Source: Clostridia bacterium | GTDB taxonomy: Bacteria; Bacillota; Clostridia; Oscillospirales; Ruminococcaceae | DNA: 64,000 nt | Direction: 5' to 3' | Assembly (NCBI GenBank): GCA_026001145.1 | Contig: BNZN01000002.1 | Span: 1-64,000, forward strand | In this document: positions 8,084 through 16,010 of the stretch, one piece after another | Layout of the letters: every line of letters starts with the position of its first letter | Numbering within the stretch: position 1 is the stretch's first letter | Notes under the pieces: generated by a model | What the model was told of the DNA's origin: nothing | The model's database searches: none | The model's input: the letters and a program-made list of their open reading frames with translations, nothing else | Position numbers and translations under genes: made by a program

Positions 8084-9208
8084 ATGAATTACAAAAAGGA
8101 TAGTGTATTAATAGCTTTGATTGCAAGTTTGATTGTAGGTTGTTTTGGAGTAAGTGCTGCATCAAAAACAGAAAAGAAGGCTGAAATTGCAGCTGCAAAG
8201 AAGAAAACCGAAGCGGTGGCTACAGAGAAAGAGGCTGAGACAAAAACTGCAGAGAAGAAAACCGAAACGGCAGTTGCAGAAAAGAAAACTGAAACAAAAG
8301 AGGGTACAGAAGAAAAGACTGATGAAAGCTCAAAATCTTCAAAATCCAAAAAGAGATCTGGCAAAAAGGGCAAGAAGCTACATTCTCACGGGAAACACAG
8401 ATTTGAGAAACATGGGTTGGGGAGAGGTGATTTAGCCGATGTCTCTGTAGCTAAGAAACCTGAAGGAGCTAAGGAGAGGGCAACCAGGGAAGCCAAGGCG
8501 TACAAAGAGGCCAAAAAGAAAGCAGACAGGTTAGTCAAAAAAGCTAAAGCAGCTGAAAAGGAATCAAAGAAGTTAGCCAAGGAGACGACCAAGCTGGGAA
8601 AAGAGTCAACCAAGCTAGAAAAAGAAGCAGCTAAGCTAGAAAAAGATGCAACTGCTCAAGCTGTCGCAGCTAAGCAGACTAAGGAAGCTGAAGCGGTTAA
8701 AATTTTGGAAGCGGCTGCAGAAAAAGCAAACAAAAAAGCCAAAGAGGCTAAAGAGAAGGCCGGTGAGGCAACCAAGGCGTACAAAGAGGCTAAAAAGAAA
8801 GCAGACAAGGCCGAGAAGAAAGCTGAAAAGGTTGGAGAGCGGGCAGAAAAGGCTGCCGAGAGAGCTGAAGAACATGCAGAAAGAGTAGCTGAGGCGAACG
8901 CAGAGGCAGAGGAAGCTCAAAAAGCAGCAATCAAAGAAAAAATGGAAGCTCTGTTGAATGTAGCCGTAGATGCGGCTGCAGGGGCTCAAGCGGAGGCTGC
9001 AAGGGAAGCAGCAGAAGCTCAGGCCAAGGCAGCCGCTGCGGCGGCTAAAGCAGCTCCAGCAGTTGTGCCAGCAGCAACAACAAAACCAGCAAAAGCTCCA
9101 GTAGCCGCAAAAGTAACACCAGAAACCACACCAGCGGCAGCTACGCCAGCTGTAACACCAGCACCAGCTGCTAAAACAGCACCGGCGGCAACACCAGCTA
9201 AAAAATAG
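8084..9208 (+). CDS. Exported Lys/Ala/Glu-rich coiled-coil protein
   Basis: A 374-residue protein of unknown function. Residues 1-25 form an export signal; IVGC at 17-20 fits a lipobox, so it may be a lipoprotein, with cleavage after VSA as the alternative. The rest is built from Lys, Ala and Glu in long charged helices. A KAYKEAKKKAD unit occurs twice (DNA near 8495 and 8775), showing internal duplication. The last 80 residues are Ala/Pro/Thr-rich, like a wall-spanning or flexible linker. A short Ser/Lys/Gly and His-rich stretch lies near residue 95. It has its own promoter and terminator. TolA-like or histone-H1-like composition gives no function by itself. Confidence 0.75.
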   Translation: MNYKKDSVLIALIASLIVGCFGVSAASKTEKKAEIAAAKKKTEAVATEKEAETKTAEKKTETAVAEKKTETKEGTEEKTDESSKSSKSKKRSGKKGKKLHSHGKHRFEKHGLGRGDLADVSVAKKPEGAKERATREAKAYKEAKKKADRLVKKAKAAEKESKKLAKETTKLGKESTKLEKEAAKLEKDATAQAVAAKQTKEAEAVKILEAAAEKANKKAKEAKEKAGEATKAYKEAKKKADKAEKKAEKVGERAEKAAERAEEHAERVAEANAEAEEAQKAAIKEKMEALLNVAVDAAAGAQAEAAREAAEAQAKAAAAAAKAAPAVVPAATTKPAKAPVAAKVTPETTPAAATPAVTPAPAAKTAPAATPAKK

Positions 9209-9229
9209 AAAAACCAAAAGCATGTTAAA

Positions 9230-9258
9230 AGTTGCAGATAGCTCTGCAACTTTTTTTC
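9230..9258 (+). terminator. Rho-independent terminator
   Basis: Perfect 9-bp stem AGTTGCAGA / TCTGCAACT with loop TAGC, followed by a run of seven T, 21 bases after the stop of the KAE-rich protein gene. Confidence 0.9.
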
Positions 9259-9323
9259 TTCCCCATTCTCACATGAGACCAGTTGAATTAGCAAGGCAAC
9301 ACGAGAAGGGAGAGAAACGTTAG

Positions 9324-10454
9324 TTGAACATATTCAAAAAAAACAAGAAACACGAAGAAAATAAGGTGTGTACCCAAACGAGCCGGGGAAATCGGACGAA
9401 CATTAATGTTGGAATGTCACCAGAGAGTCAATTTGGAGTTTATTCTCAGATTCGCGAGTCAATTCCTATTGTTGATGCAGCAATCAACAAAATTATCAGG
9501 TTGGTTGGGGATTTTAAAATAGAATCCGAGAACGAATTCATGGCTGAACAGGTTGATCATTTTCTCAAAAATGTTGTGGTGATTGGCAACAGCAGTGGTA
9601 TTCACAGCTTTATGACATGTTACTTAGACAGCATGTTGACTTTTGGCAACGCGTTGGGCGAAATTGTTTTGGACCCAAAGGGTAGTGAGATTATAGCACT
9701 TTTTAATGTAAATATGAAAAACATAAGGTTGCGACGAAAAGACGCTTCATTAGAAACCGAATTCTGGGCAAGTCGAGGGTTCGATTACGAAAAGATAAAA
9801 CACCCTGAGCTGCTTGTTTTTTCAACATTAAACCCTGCAGCTGGAGAAATTTATGGGAATTCGTTAATCAAGGGATTGCCATTTGTTAGTGAGATCCTTC
9901 TTAAAATATATAAATCAATTGGGCTTAATTTCGACCGCGTAGGGAATGTCAGATTTGCCATAAACTACAAGCCGAATCAAAACAGTATGGATGCCGACTG
10001 TGCGCAGGAAATAGCACAGAATATTGCATCACAGTGGGAACAGGCGATGAGAGATTGTTCAGACGGTGTCATCAGAGATTTTGTCTCGGTTGGAGATGTT
10101 GACATCAGGGTGATTGGGGCGGACAACAACATAATTAACACGGAAGTCCCGGTAAGACAGATGCTTGAACAGATTGTGGCAAAGATGGGGATCCCGCCGT
10201 TTTTGTTAGGCTTGAATTGGTCAACAACAGAGCGAATGAGTAAACAACAAAGTGATATCTTGATTAGTGAAATTGAAAGTTACAGAAGGACTATTACACC
10301 GTGCATCAACAAAATTGTAAAAACTTGGGCCAGACTTTCTGGCTTTGACCATGAATTTGAGGTTGTTTGGAGCAAGATTAATCTTTATGATGAAATCACC
10401 CAAGCAAAAACTCAGCTCATGATAAATCAAGCAAAGCTTATTGAAACAGCATAG
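9324..10454 (+). CDS. Phage portal protein
   Basis: A 376-residue protein with the layout of a tailed-phage portal subunit, the ring through which DNA enters the capsid. Recognisable segments are SIPIVDAAINKIIRLVG near residue 55, the central FGNALGEIVLD strand, and VPVRQMLEQIVAKMGIPPFLLGL followed by SKQQSDILISEIESYR. The start is a TTG with GGGAGA upstream. It is shorter than many portals but ends naturally. No capsid, head-tail or tail gene follows; the matching terminase is 2 kb away on the other strand. It may be a relic of a prophage or a domesticated packaging gene. Confidence 0.8.
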   Translation: MNIFKKNKKHEENKVCTQTSRGNRTNINVGMSPESQFGVYSQIRESIPIVDAAINKIIRLVGDFKIESENEFMAEQVDHFLKNVVVIGNSSGIHSFMTCYLDSMLTFGNALGEIVLDPKGSEIIALFNVNMKNIRLRRKDASLETEFWASRGFDYEKIKHPELLVFSTLNPAAGEIYGNSLIKGLPFVSEILLKIYKSIGLNFDRVGNVRFAINYKPNQNSMDADCAQEIAQNIASQWEQAMRDCSDGVIRDFVSVGDVDIRVIGADNNIINTEVPVRQMLEQIVAKMGIPPFLLGLNWSTTERMSKQQSDILISEIESYRRTITPCINKIVKTWARLSGFDHEFEVVWSKINLYDEITQAKTQLMINQAKLIETA

Positions 10455-10689
10455 TTTTTACAAACAATAACTTCGAGATTGTGCATTTGTCAATGATGAG
10501 CCAATTTCCCATATTCTAATTATCTTTGTTGCTTTGTTATGAGCAAACAAAAACGGCAAATAAGCGATGTACTACGAGTTTCGGAATGCTTAGAAAGTAA
10601 GCAACAAAGCCACTCAACTCGGAAAATCAAAGAAGAAACATAAAAATTTCACAAAAGACTTGCATTTTTGATTTGTTTATGCGCAATAA
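10455..10689. other. Gap after the portal gene
   Basis: No gene. It contains the short dispersed repeat at 10517-10569 and A/T-rich sequence up to the broken surface-protein gene. Confidence 0.5.
10517..10569. repeat. Short dispersed repeat, copy 1
   Basis: About 53 bases nearly identical to 37830-37883. The core TTTGTTGCTTTG / GAGCAAACAAA can fold back as a loose hairpin. Both copies lie just downstream of a plus-strand gene (portal and obgE), so it may act in transcript termination or be a mobile-element end. Confidence 0.6.
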
Positions 10690-11747
10690 AAAGTTAGACC
10701 GAGTGTTCCTGGGGCTTCCGTCATCAAGATTGCCGCAGGCACGGTTGCGGAGGGGGGCGGCACGGTGGGTGGTTTGGTGGCGATAAACAAGAGCGAAATC
10801 TTGGGTTGTGTTTCGACGGTAGACATCACGGGCAGTGTTGGCGCAAACGGCGGCGGGTTCACCGGTGGGCTTGTCGGTGTAAATGAAGGCGACATAGCAG
10901 CCTGTTACTTTCGAGGATCGATCGCCCTTCTCGGCACTAATGGCAGCGGTGTCGGTGTCGGCGGTCTTGTTGGTTTTATGAAAAACGGAACGATTATCGG
11001 CTGCTATAGCGCAGGCACTTTTGGAGCGGCAGAGTCGAGCTACACCAACGACAGCGGAAAAGGTGGCTGTTTAGGCCGGTTTGCCACGGGCTGCACTGTG
11101 GTTACTATTTTATTCGACGTAGGCTTGGCTCCTGGTTTGGCAACTATCGATCGAGCCGGTGGTGCAAACAACCACAGCTCCGCTGGTGCCACTCCCACGG
11201 CCGATATGTTGCAGCAAGGTGTTGTCAATGCGTTGAACGTTGCATTAAACGGCGCGAGTGTGCCAGAGGCATATCGCTTCTCGATGGATTTCGAAGATCC
11301 GGATTCTATGAATGCCGGCTATCCGATTTTAGATTGGCAAGCTTCTGGAGGAGACGAGGGAGACGAGGAAGACGAGGGCGAGGGAGACAGTGAAGAAGAA
11401 GAACAGAACCAAGGAGGCGCCAGCCAAGTCACTGTTCCGTCTGTCACTTGCACAGTTGGTGCCGATCCGGGCGGAAGCATAACAGCCAGTTATAATAGTG
11501 GTTCGCAGCAAACTGTGGTGCACATTCCTGTTGAGGACGCTTCTGGCGCAAGACTGCAAATTACCGTAACGCCTGACCCAGGTTACTTATTGAAAGACGT
11601 TTTGGTTGGTGGTGTGAAACTCAATGGCGTGCCGGCTCGCCAGCCTAGTGGCGTGTAACGTTTACGTATCCTCTCTCGGGTGCCGGAATCATTGACGGTA
11701 CACATATTCAAGCAGTCTTTGCGCGCAACTTAGGAAATCAAACTTAA
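10690..11747 (+). pseudogene. Broken GLUG-repeat surface protein
   Basis: An open frame without a start begins after the stop at 10687-10689. It encodes GLUG-type repeats (GGLVAINKSEILGC, GGLVGVNEGDIAACY, GGLVGFMKNGTIIGCYS), followed by an Asp/Glu-rich linker and a beta-rich C-terminal domain. The frame is then lost at 11656-11658: the related copy at 3229 reads GGCGTTGTC where this one reads GGCGTGTA, one base short. In the restored frame it continues to the stop at 11745-11747. GLUG repeats occur in adhesins and IgA-protease-like proteins. Both ends are therefore damaged. GC content is higher than in neighbours. Confidence 0.7.
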
Positions 11748-11804
11748 GAGGCTTAGAATTTTTTGGCTTAGCTCATTGTGACGAACAAGTAGAAATTTGA
11801 AAAG
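11647..11804. repeat. Duplicated 3' end, second copy (first at 3229-3387)
   Basis: About 158 bases almost identical to 3229-3387, spanning the last 33 codons of a secreted protein and about 55 bases beyond the stop. Confidence 0.85.
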
Positions 11805-11942
11805 TGGATCAGTTCGAAAGGACTGGTCCATTCGTTTTGCTTTCAAATTCGCACGGCAAGCGTTTGCGTTAGTTGCTATTATTATTATTCTTCCAAAAAA
11901 TCTTTTATGTCTAAAATCCCCATATCTATTTTGTGTTTAAAA
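11748..11942. other. Intergenic gap with a hairpin
   Basis: No gene. At 11805-11830 a 9-bp stem TGGATCAGT / ACTGGTCCA (one G-T pair) closes an 8-base loop. Similar GGATCAG hairpins occur at 14152 and 51411, so this is a recurring terminator-like element. Confidence 0.5.
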
Positions 11943-12296
11943 TCAATATAATCCCCTCTTTTGCCCACGTTTGTGAAACAATACCGCAGGAATGCTGCAT
12001 ACATTCCGTTCTTCGCGCTCTGGCGCTTGGCGCCGCTCCTCTTGCGCCTGTTGCGAGAGTTCTGGCTGCTTGGATTCGCCGGCCATTAGCGGTAGCGCAG
12101 CAATTGCGGCTGCCTTTCTGTGAAGTATGTTTTTTTCTTCTTGTGGATCGTTATCGTCGCACTCAATCCAACGACCACCACTACCATTGGTATTAGGCAC
12201 CCATTTCCGGCCAGCAAACACTGTCGCCGTCTGCAGTGACATACTAGCCAACATAGCAACACAAAGAAGCAACGCTAAATTTTTCTTGGTTTTCAT
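11943..12296 (-). CDS. Small secreted protein, MKTKK signal-peptide family
   Basis: A protein of 117 residues. The first 30 form a clear signal peptide starting MKTKKNLALLLC and ending near VFAG. The mature part is polar, with a WIECDDNDPQEE stretch and Gln/Glu/Arg-rich helix. The signal peptide and the leader upstream resemble those of the modular family at 52.5 and 57.9-58.9 kb, but its tail differs. The ATG at 12296 is chosen because GAGGG lies 6 bases upstream. A promoter at 12360-12389 matches those of other secreted-protein genes. Function unknown. Confidence 0.65.
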   Translation of the reverse strand: MKTKKNLALLLCVAMLASMSLQTATVFAGRKWVPNTNGSGGRWIECDDNDPQEEKNILHRKAAAIAALPLMAGESKQPELSQQAQEERRQAPEREERNVCSIPAVLFHKRGQKRGLY

Positions 12297-12359
12297 AAAC
12301 ATCCCTCTTCCTTTTGATTTTAAATTTCGGAGTCAAACTGTTTAACCCTTATGTCTTTC

Positions 12360-12389
12360 AGTTTACCATAATTCACAACGGCTTGTCAA
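12360..12389 (-). promoter_or_regulatory. Promoter of the secreted-protein type
   Basis: On the minus strand TTGACA (12389-12384), 18 bases, TAAACT (12365-12360). The same boxes are found before 16011, 41638 and 57858. Confidence 0.65.
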
Positions 12390-12502
12390 TAGTTTTTTGC
12401 AGAGAGAAATAATTTCGGCTAATAGGCCAAATTAATTTGAAATATTGGTTAATTTTAGAGTGTTTAATGCAAAAAGCATCTCCGAAATCGGTGATCCCTT
12501 CT

Positions 12503-13768
12503 TTATGAGTACCTATTAGTGGAGCAAAACATGTTTGCCTGACCTGATTGCCGCCGATTTAAGATAGTTTCAACGAAATATCTGATTTCATCCATTGCAT
12601 GATCATTTTGTTTTTTGGGCTCATCATTTTTTTCACTTTTGCTCCATTCATAAAGCGAAAACTCCCGGATGCTATCTTGACACTTGTCCGAAAAGAGAAG
12701 CTTCCCGGAGCGCAGGGCATTCGAAACGTGATTTATTCCCAGCAACACTTCATTTTTTGCTTTGATCACTTTGAACCTGTTGATGCGTTTTATGCATTCA
12801 ATAAAACTCGAAGCAGAGGGATCAACGATAATCGCCTTGATATTTTTTTCTCCGGCCAACCGTTCAAGCGCCTCATAATGTTCAAGATCGGTCCTTGAAA
12901 TCCCCTCAATTTTGGAATCGTAGTAATATTCTTTAATGCGATACCACTTATCTTCACATTTGCCCCACAGACCGAAAGATGACGGGTTTATGATGCCATA
13001 GTCGCAGGAGATATAAAACTTTTCAAATACTTGCGGTAAAGAACTAACAACGTGTATTGTGGGGTCGAAGCAAGGGTAAACTAATCCATCAGAAGCTATC
13101 CAGAGACCTTGGATATATCGTTTGTAAAAAACACCAGAATAAAGCGAGTGATAACGCTGCTGGATTTCTTTTGAAAGTGTCGGATTATCTTGCATGCTAA
13201 ATTTAAGATAAAGCGCATTTTTATGGTCTTTTTTTTGTATCCACTCGGTGAAAAACCAGTGCCTTGGACCCTGAGGATTGCAGTTAAACCAAAACTTCGA
13301 GCCAGAAACCGAACATCTGGCGATAGCCTGCTCCACAAACGATCGTGGCAGCAAAGCAACCTCATCAAACAGGACTCCCGCCAATGTGATCCCCTGAATA
13401 AAACTGGCGGCGGCTTCGTCCTTGCCACCAAAAAGATAAAACCGGTTGCGTGAACCTTTGCTGCGTAGGTCAAAATAATTTTTGGATTCTTTGAAGTTAA
13501 TTTTAAAGCCCCAGGATTTTAAATTTGGCAGCAAGGGGTGAATAACGTTGCGGTTAACTGCTTGGATGGTCTTACCACACAGGCCGAACGAGCAGTTTTT
13601 AAAATATCTTTGAGCCCACAGGATAAAAGATATAGCCATGCAGAAGGTTTTGCCGCTCCTGATGGCTCCGTCGCAGATGATTGCATTTTTACTGTTATGT
13701 GGTGAACTTTCACTCCACCAATTGAGGATTAACAGCTGCTTATTCGAAAACACAAGCTTATTCTTCAT
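12503..13768 (-). CDS. Phage terminase large subunit, PBSX-type
   Basis: About 421 residues, the ATP-driven DNA-packaging motor of a tailed phage. The ATPase has a Walker A of the terminase type (AIRSGKT, preceded by CDG) and a Walker B LAGVLFDEVALL. The C-terminal nuclease half has YISCDYGIINPSSFGLW, which carries the first metal-binding aspartate, then IIVDPSAS, and a final DHAMDEIRYF motif. Length is normal and the frame intact. The ATG at 13768 overlaps the end of the upstream small-subunit gene; a GTG at 13777 is also possible. Confidence 0.88.
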   Translation of the reverse strand: MKNKLVFSNKQLLILNWWSESSPHNSKNAIICDGAIRSGKTFCMAISFILWAQRYFKNCSFGLCGKTIQAVNRNVIHPLLPNLKSWGFKINFKESKNYFDLRSKGSRNRFYLFGGKDEAAASFIQGITLAGVLFDEVALLPRSFVEQAIARCSVSGSKFWFNCNPQGPRHWFFTEWIQKKDHKNALYLKFSMQDNPTLSKEIQQRYHSLYSGVFYKRYIQGLWIASDGLVYPCFDPTIHVVSSLPQVFEKFYISCDYGIINPSSFGLWGKCEDKWYRIKEYYYDSKIEGISRTDLEHYEALERLAGEKNIKAIIVDPSASSFIECIKRINRFKVIKAKNEVLLGINHVSNALRSGKLLFSDKCQDSIREFSLYEWSKSEKNDEPKKQNDHAMDEIRYFVETILNRRQSGQANMFCSTNRYS

Positions 13769-14069
13769 GGTTTTCACCCGAAGTTATGCTTTTTTCAATC
13801 GCAGTATAAAGAGCGTTTTCAGTTTCGTCAACATCATTAATTAGTTCACAAAGCTTATCCAATGCTTTCAAACGGTCAACAAATTTTATTTCAATGCTGT
13901 TATCTTTGCCCTTTTTGATTCCGGCAATATCCAAAAAGTCCAGTTTTTTGATTTGTTTATTTCTTTCTTCTTCACTGTCAAATAACAGCCTGATTGCGTT
14001 TCTTTTGGTCCCAAAAACACATTTTTTTAACATTTTTATAATTTGGTTTCGAATTTTTTTCTGGTCCAT
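13758..14069 (-). CDS. Probable terminase small subunit-like protein
   Basis: A 103-residue acidic-basic helical protein directly upstream of, and overlapping, the terminase large subunit gene. The segment IEIKFVDRLKALDKLCELI near the C-terminus is of a kind seen in small proteins encoded just before PBSX-type terminases in Clostridia. An N-terminal helix-turn-helix is not clear. The role in recognising DNA for packaging is inferred from position. GGGGGC lies 6 bases before the ATG. Confidence 0.55.
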   Translation of the reverse strand: MDQKKIRNQIIKMLKKCVFGTKRNAIRLLFDSEEERNKQIKKLDFLDIAGIKKGKDNSIEIKFVDRLKALDKLCELINDVDETENALYTAIEKSITSGENHEE

Positions 14070-14149
14070 GTCAGTGCCCCCTTTTCCTGAGGGTTTCCAA
14101 GAAATCCAAGAGTTGCAGGACTAAGCGCAACTTAACCAAAGGGATCAGC

Positions 14150-14293
14150 TCTTTCAAACTGATTCCTCTTGATGCAGCAAACTCGCTTTTCAAGAAGCAA
14201 ACCAGGGAGGGGATCGCGATTTTCCTTTCCTGGACCTTCCCTTTAAGTGCTTTTTTCCAGAGTCTAAGGTGTTTTGCTCTCAGATTTGCATTA
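14150..14293 (+). repeat. Truncated MITE fragment with hairpin
   Basis: A GGATCAG...CTGATTCC hairpin (near 14152) is followed from about 14171 by sequence matching the right half of the MITEs at 43855 and 45968: AAGCAAACCAGGGAGGGGAT, GCGATTTTCC and CCAGAGTCTA. The left part and the terminal repeat are missing. Confidence 0.6.
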
Positions 14294-15685
14294 GTGTTTA
14301 AACTTGAGCAAGTAAGAAAGAGCTTTGCTTGCCCAAATTTTTAAATGGTCCTCGAAAACAAGCCACAGAACAACACCACTGGCAGACAGAACATAAGAGG
14401 TGCCGAGCAGTTTATTGCTTTGCGGGAGTTTCTTTTGGCGATTTGAGTCGGTTTTCAAAAAGATCGTCTTTTCTTCATTCTGAGGAAGGGAAGGCTTTTC
14501 TGTGACCTTTTTAGCAGTTTTGCGTTTTTTGTGAGCGGTGTGTTTCTTTGTCTTTTTTGGGGTTTTGACTTTTTTCTCTTTGCTGGGTTTGGTTTCTTCA
14601 GGTTCGACATTTACAGTAATCTCATCGAATGCTGGCTCGGGATCAACTGTTATAATGTCGGAGCGGGTTGCTTTGCTTACTTCTTGAAATTTTTTACCTT
14701 CCCTTGTTTCCTCTTCCTTTTCTTCCTCCTCATCCTCATCCCTTTTCTCTTTTAGAACCCTTGCTTTGGCAGGTTTGTGATCCTTGATTTTTTTTGGTTT
14801 TTTCTCTTTGATTTTGATCGATTTACTGTTTACAGGGCTTCCGGGATCTCCGTAATAATCAAAATCAATCTTATCACCAATCAAGTCAATTCCTGCCAGT
14901 AGTATAGAAGATCTTTGCTTATTTTCACTCAATTTCTGCTTTTGTCCATCGTTAAAGTAGTAATAATCGAAATTGGAAAATACTACTTTTATACTGGTGA
15001 CATTTTCTGGGATGGGAAACGAGAGTTCTTCTAAGTAGTAATTGTTGTCATCGCCACGGAACAGATTTACCTTGTCCGCCGATTCTATTGTGCAGTCCGA
15101 GACGATTTTGAATTCGAAGTTGTCATCGGATGTATAGACGTTAACACCATAAAACACCAAGTCTTTCCCAAAATTTTCGATGTTAAATTCAGAATCTGAT
15201 TTTTTGAATTGATAGTGAGAAACGGGGTCAAAATAGCATTCACGCCATTCTTTATTGAGGTGATTCAAATAAAGTTTGTCATCCCTTTTGCAGTAATAAA
15301 CCTTGAATGGATCGCGGCACTGATCTGTTTCGCTGCCGAGGATATATTTATTCTCTTCCTGATTTTGGTTATCGGTTTTGCTGGTGGCGAACGTTCCAGA
15401 GCTGTGAAAGATTTTCACTTTCAGCGTTCGGACCCCGTGAGCACGATAAACGACTGTTCCATTGTCGAGAGATAATGTCTCCCTAGTCAGGATTTTCTTG
15501 CCATTCAAAACATCCGGATTCAGCCTCGTATGAGTGTACGGAACCAGATTTACATATTGAACCCAGTCTGCGTCACCGCCTTCAAAATTTTCAAAATTAT
15601 CAGAAACAACTTCGGCAGAGACGATAAGACTGGATGACAGAATTAACAAAAAAGCGAAGTTTAAAGCAGCAAAGAATTTTTTCAT
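14291..15685 (-). CDS. Secreted, C-terminally membrane-anchored protein
   Basis: About 464 residues of unknown function. An N-terminal signal peptide (KKFFAALNFAFLLILSS, cleavage near VSAE) is followed by about 270 residues rich in aromatic and beta-forming residues, likely an extracellular beta-sandwich, then a Lys/Glu-rich disordered linker with KKPKK and EEEEKEEE stretches. A C-terminal hydrophobic helix (YVLSASGVVLWLVF) and a short basic end would anchor it. The order resembles a surface-exposed type I membrane protein with a wall-spanning stalk. A promoter lies at 15770-15799. ATG 15685 and TTG 15691 are both possible starts. Confidence 0.7.
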   Translation of the reverse strand: MKKFFAALNFAFLLILSSSLIVSAEVVSDNFENFEGGDADWVQYVNLVPYTHTRLNPDVLNGKKILTRETLSLDNGTVVYRAHGVRTLKVKIFHSSGTFATSKTDNQNQEENKYILGSETDQCRDPFKVYYCKRDDKLYLNHLNKEWRECYFDPVSHYQFKKSDSEFNIENFGKDLVFYGVNVYTSDDNFEFKIVSDCTIESADKVNLFRGDDNNYYLEELSFPIPENVTSIKVVFSNFDYYYFNDGQKQKLSENKQRSSILLAGIDLIGDKIDFDYYGDPGSPVNSKSIKIKEKKPKKIKDHKPAKARVLKEKRDEDEEEEKEEETREGKKFQEVSKATRSDIITVDPEPAFDEITVNVEPEETKPSKEKKVKTPKKTKKHTAHKKRKTAKKVTEKPSLPQNEEKTIFLKTDSNRQKKLPQSNKLLGTSYVLSASGVVLWLVFEDHLKIWASKALSYLLKFKH

Positions 15686-15769
15686 AATCAAGCAAACCTC
15701 ATAGATTTTAGAATGGTTTTAGAAAGAATTATTAGCTTAGATTTTAGATTTTGGCGCAAAGCAATCCCA

Positions 15770-15799
15770 ATCTTAGCATAACTTAAGAATGGCTGTCAA
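15770..15799 (-). promoter_or_regulatory. Promoter of the anchored secreted protein
   Basis: On the minus strand TTGACA (15799-15794), 18 bases, TAAGAT (15775-15770). Confidence 0.55.
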
Positions 15800-15918
15800 A
15801 CAAAAAAACATCTGATCACACACAATCATATTTTACGGGAGCTGCCTGAAAAATTAATAAGTATTTTGCGTGTATTTGGAGTATTATAACAAGACAACCG
15901 TTCTTATCGATAAATACA

Positions 15919-15947
15919 TTGACATGTCTCATGAGTTGTAGTAAACT
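15919..15947 (+). promoter_or_regulatory. Promoter of the secreted-protein type
   Basis: TTGACA (15919-15924), 17 bases, TAAACT (15942-15947), followed by a CTCTC...GAGAG hairpin and a GAAATTTTGAAA leader. Confidence 0.7.
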
Positions 15948-16010
15948 CTCTAAATACGGAGAGCCGAATAGTTTGGCTTTGAAATTTTGAAATTGGGAGA
16001 GGTATTTTTC

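Noticed and set aside
8089-9294. Long antisense reading frames rich in Cys, Phe and Ser over the KAE-rich gene
   Set aside because: They are the mirror of a Lys/Ala/Glu-biased coding strand. No ribosome-binding site or domain supports them, and the promoter and terminator fit the plus strand.
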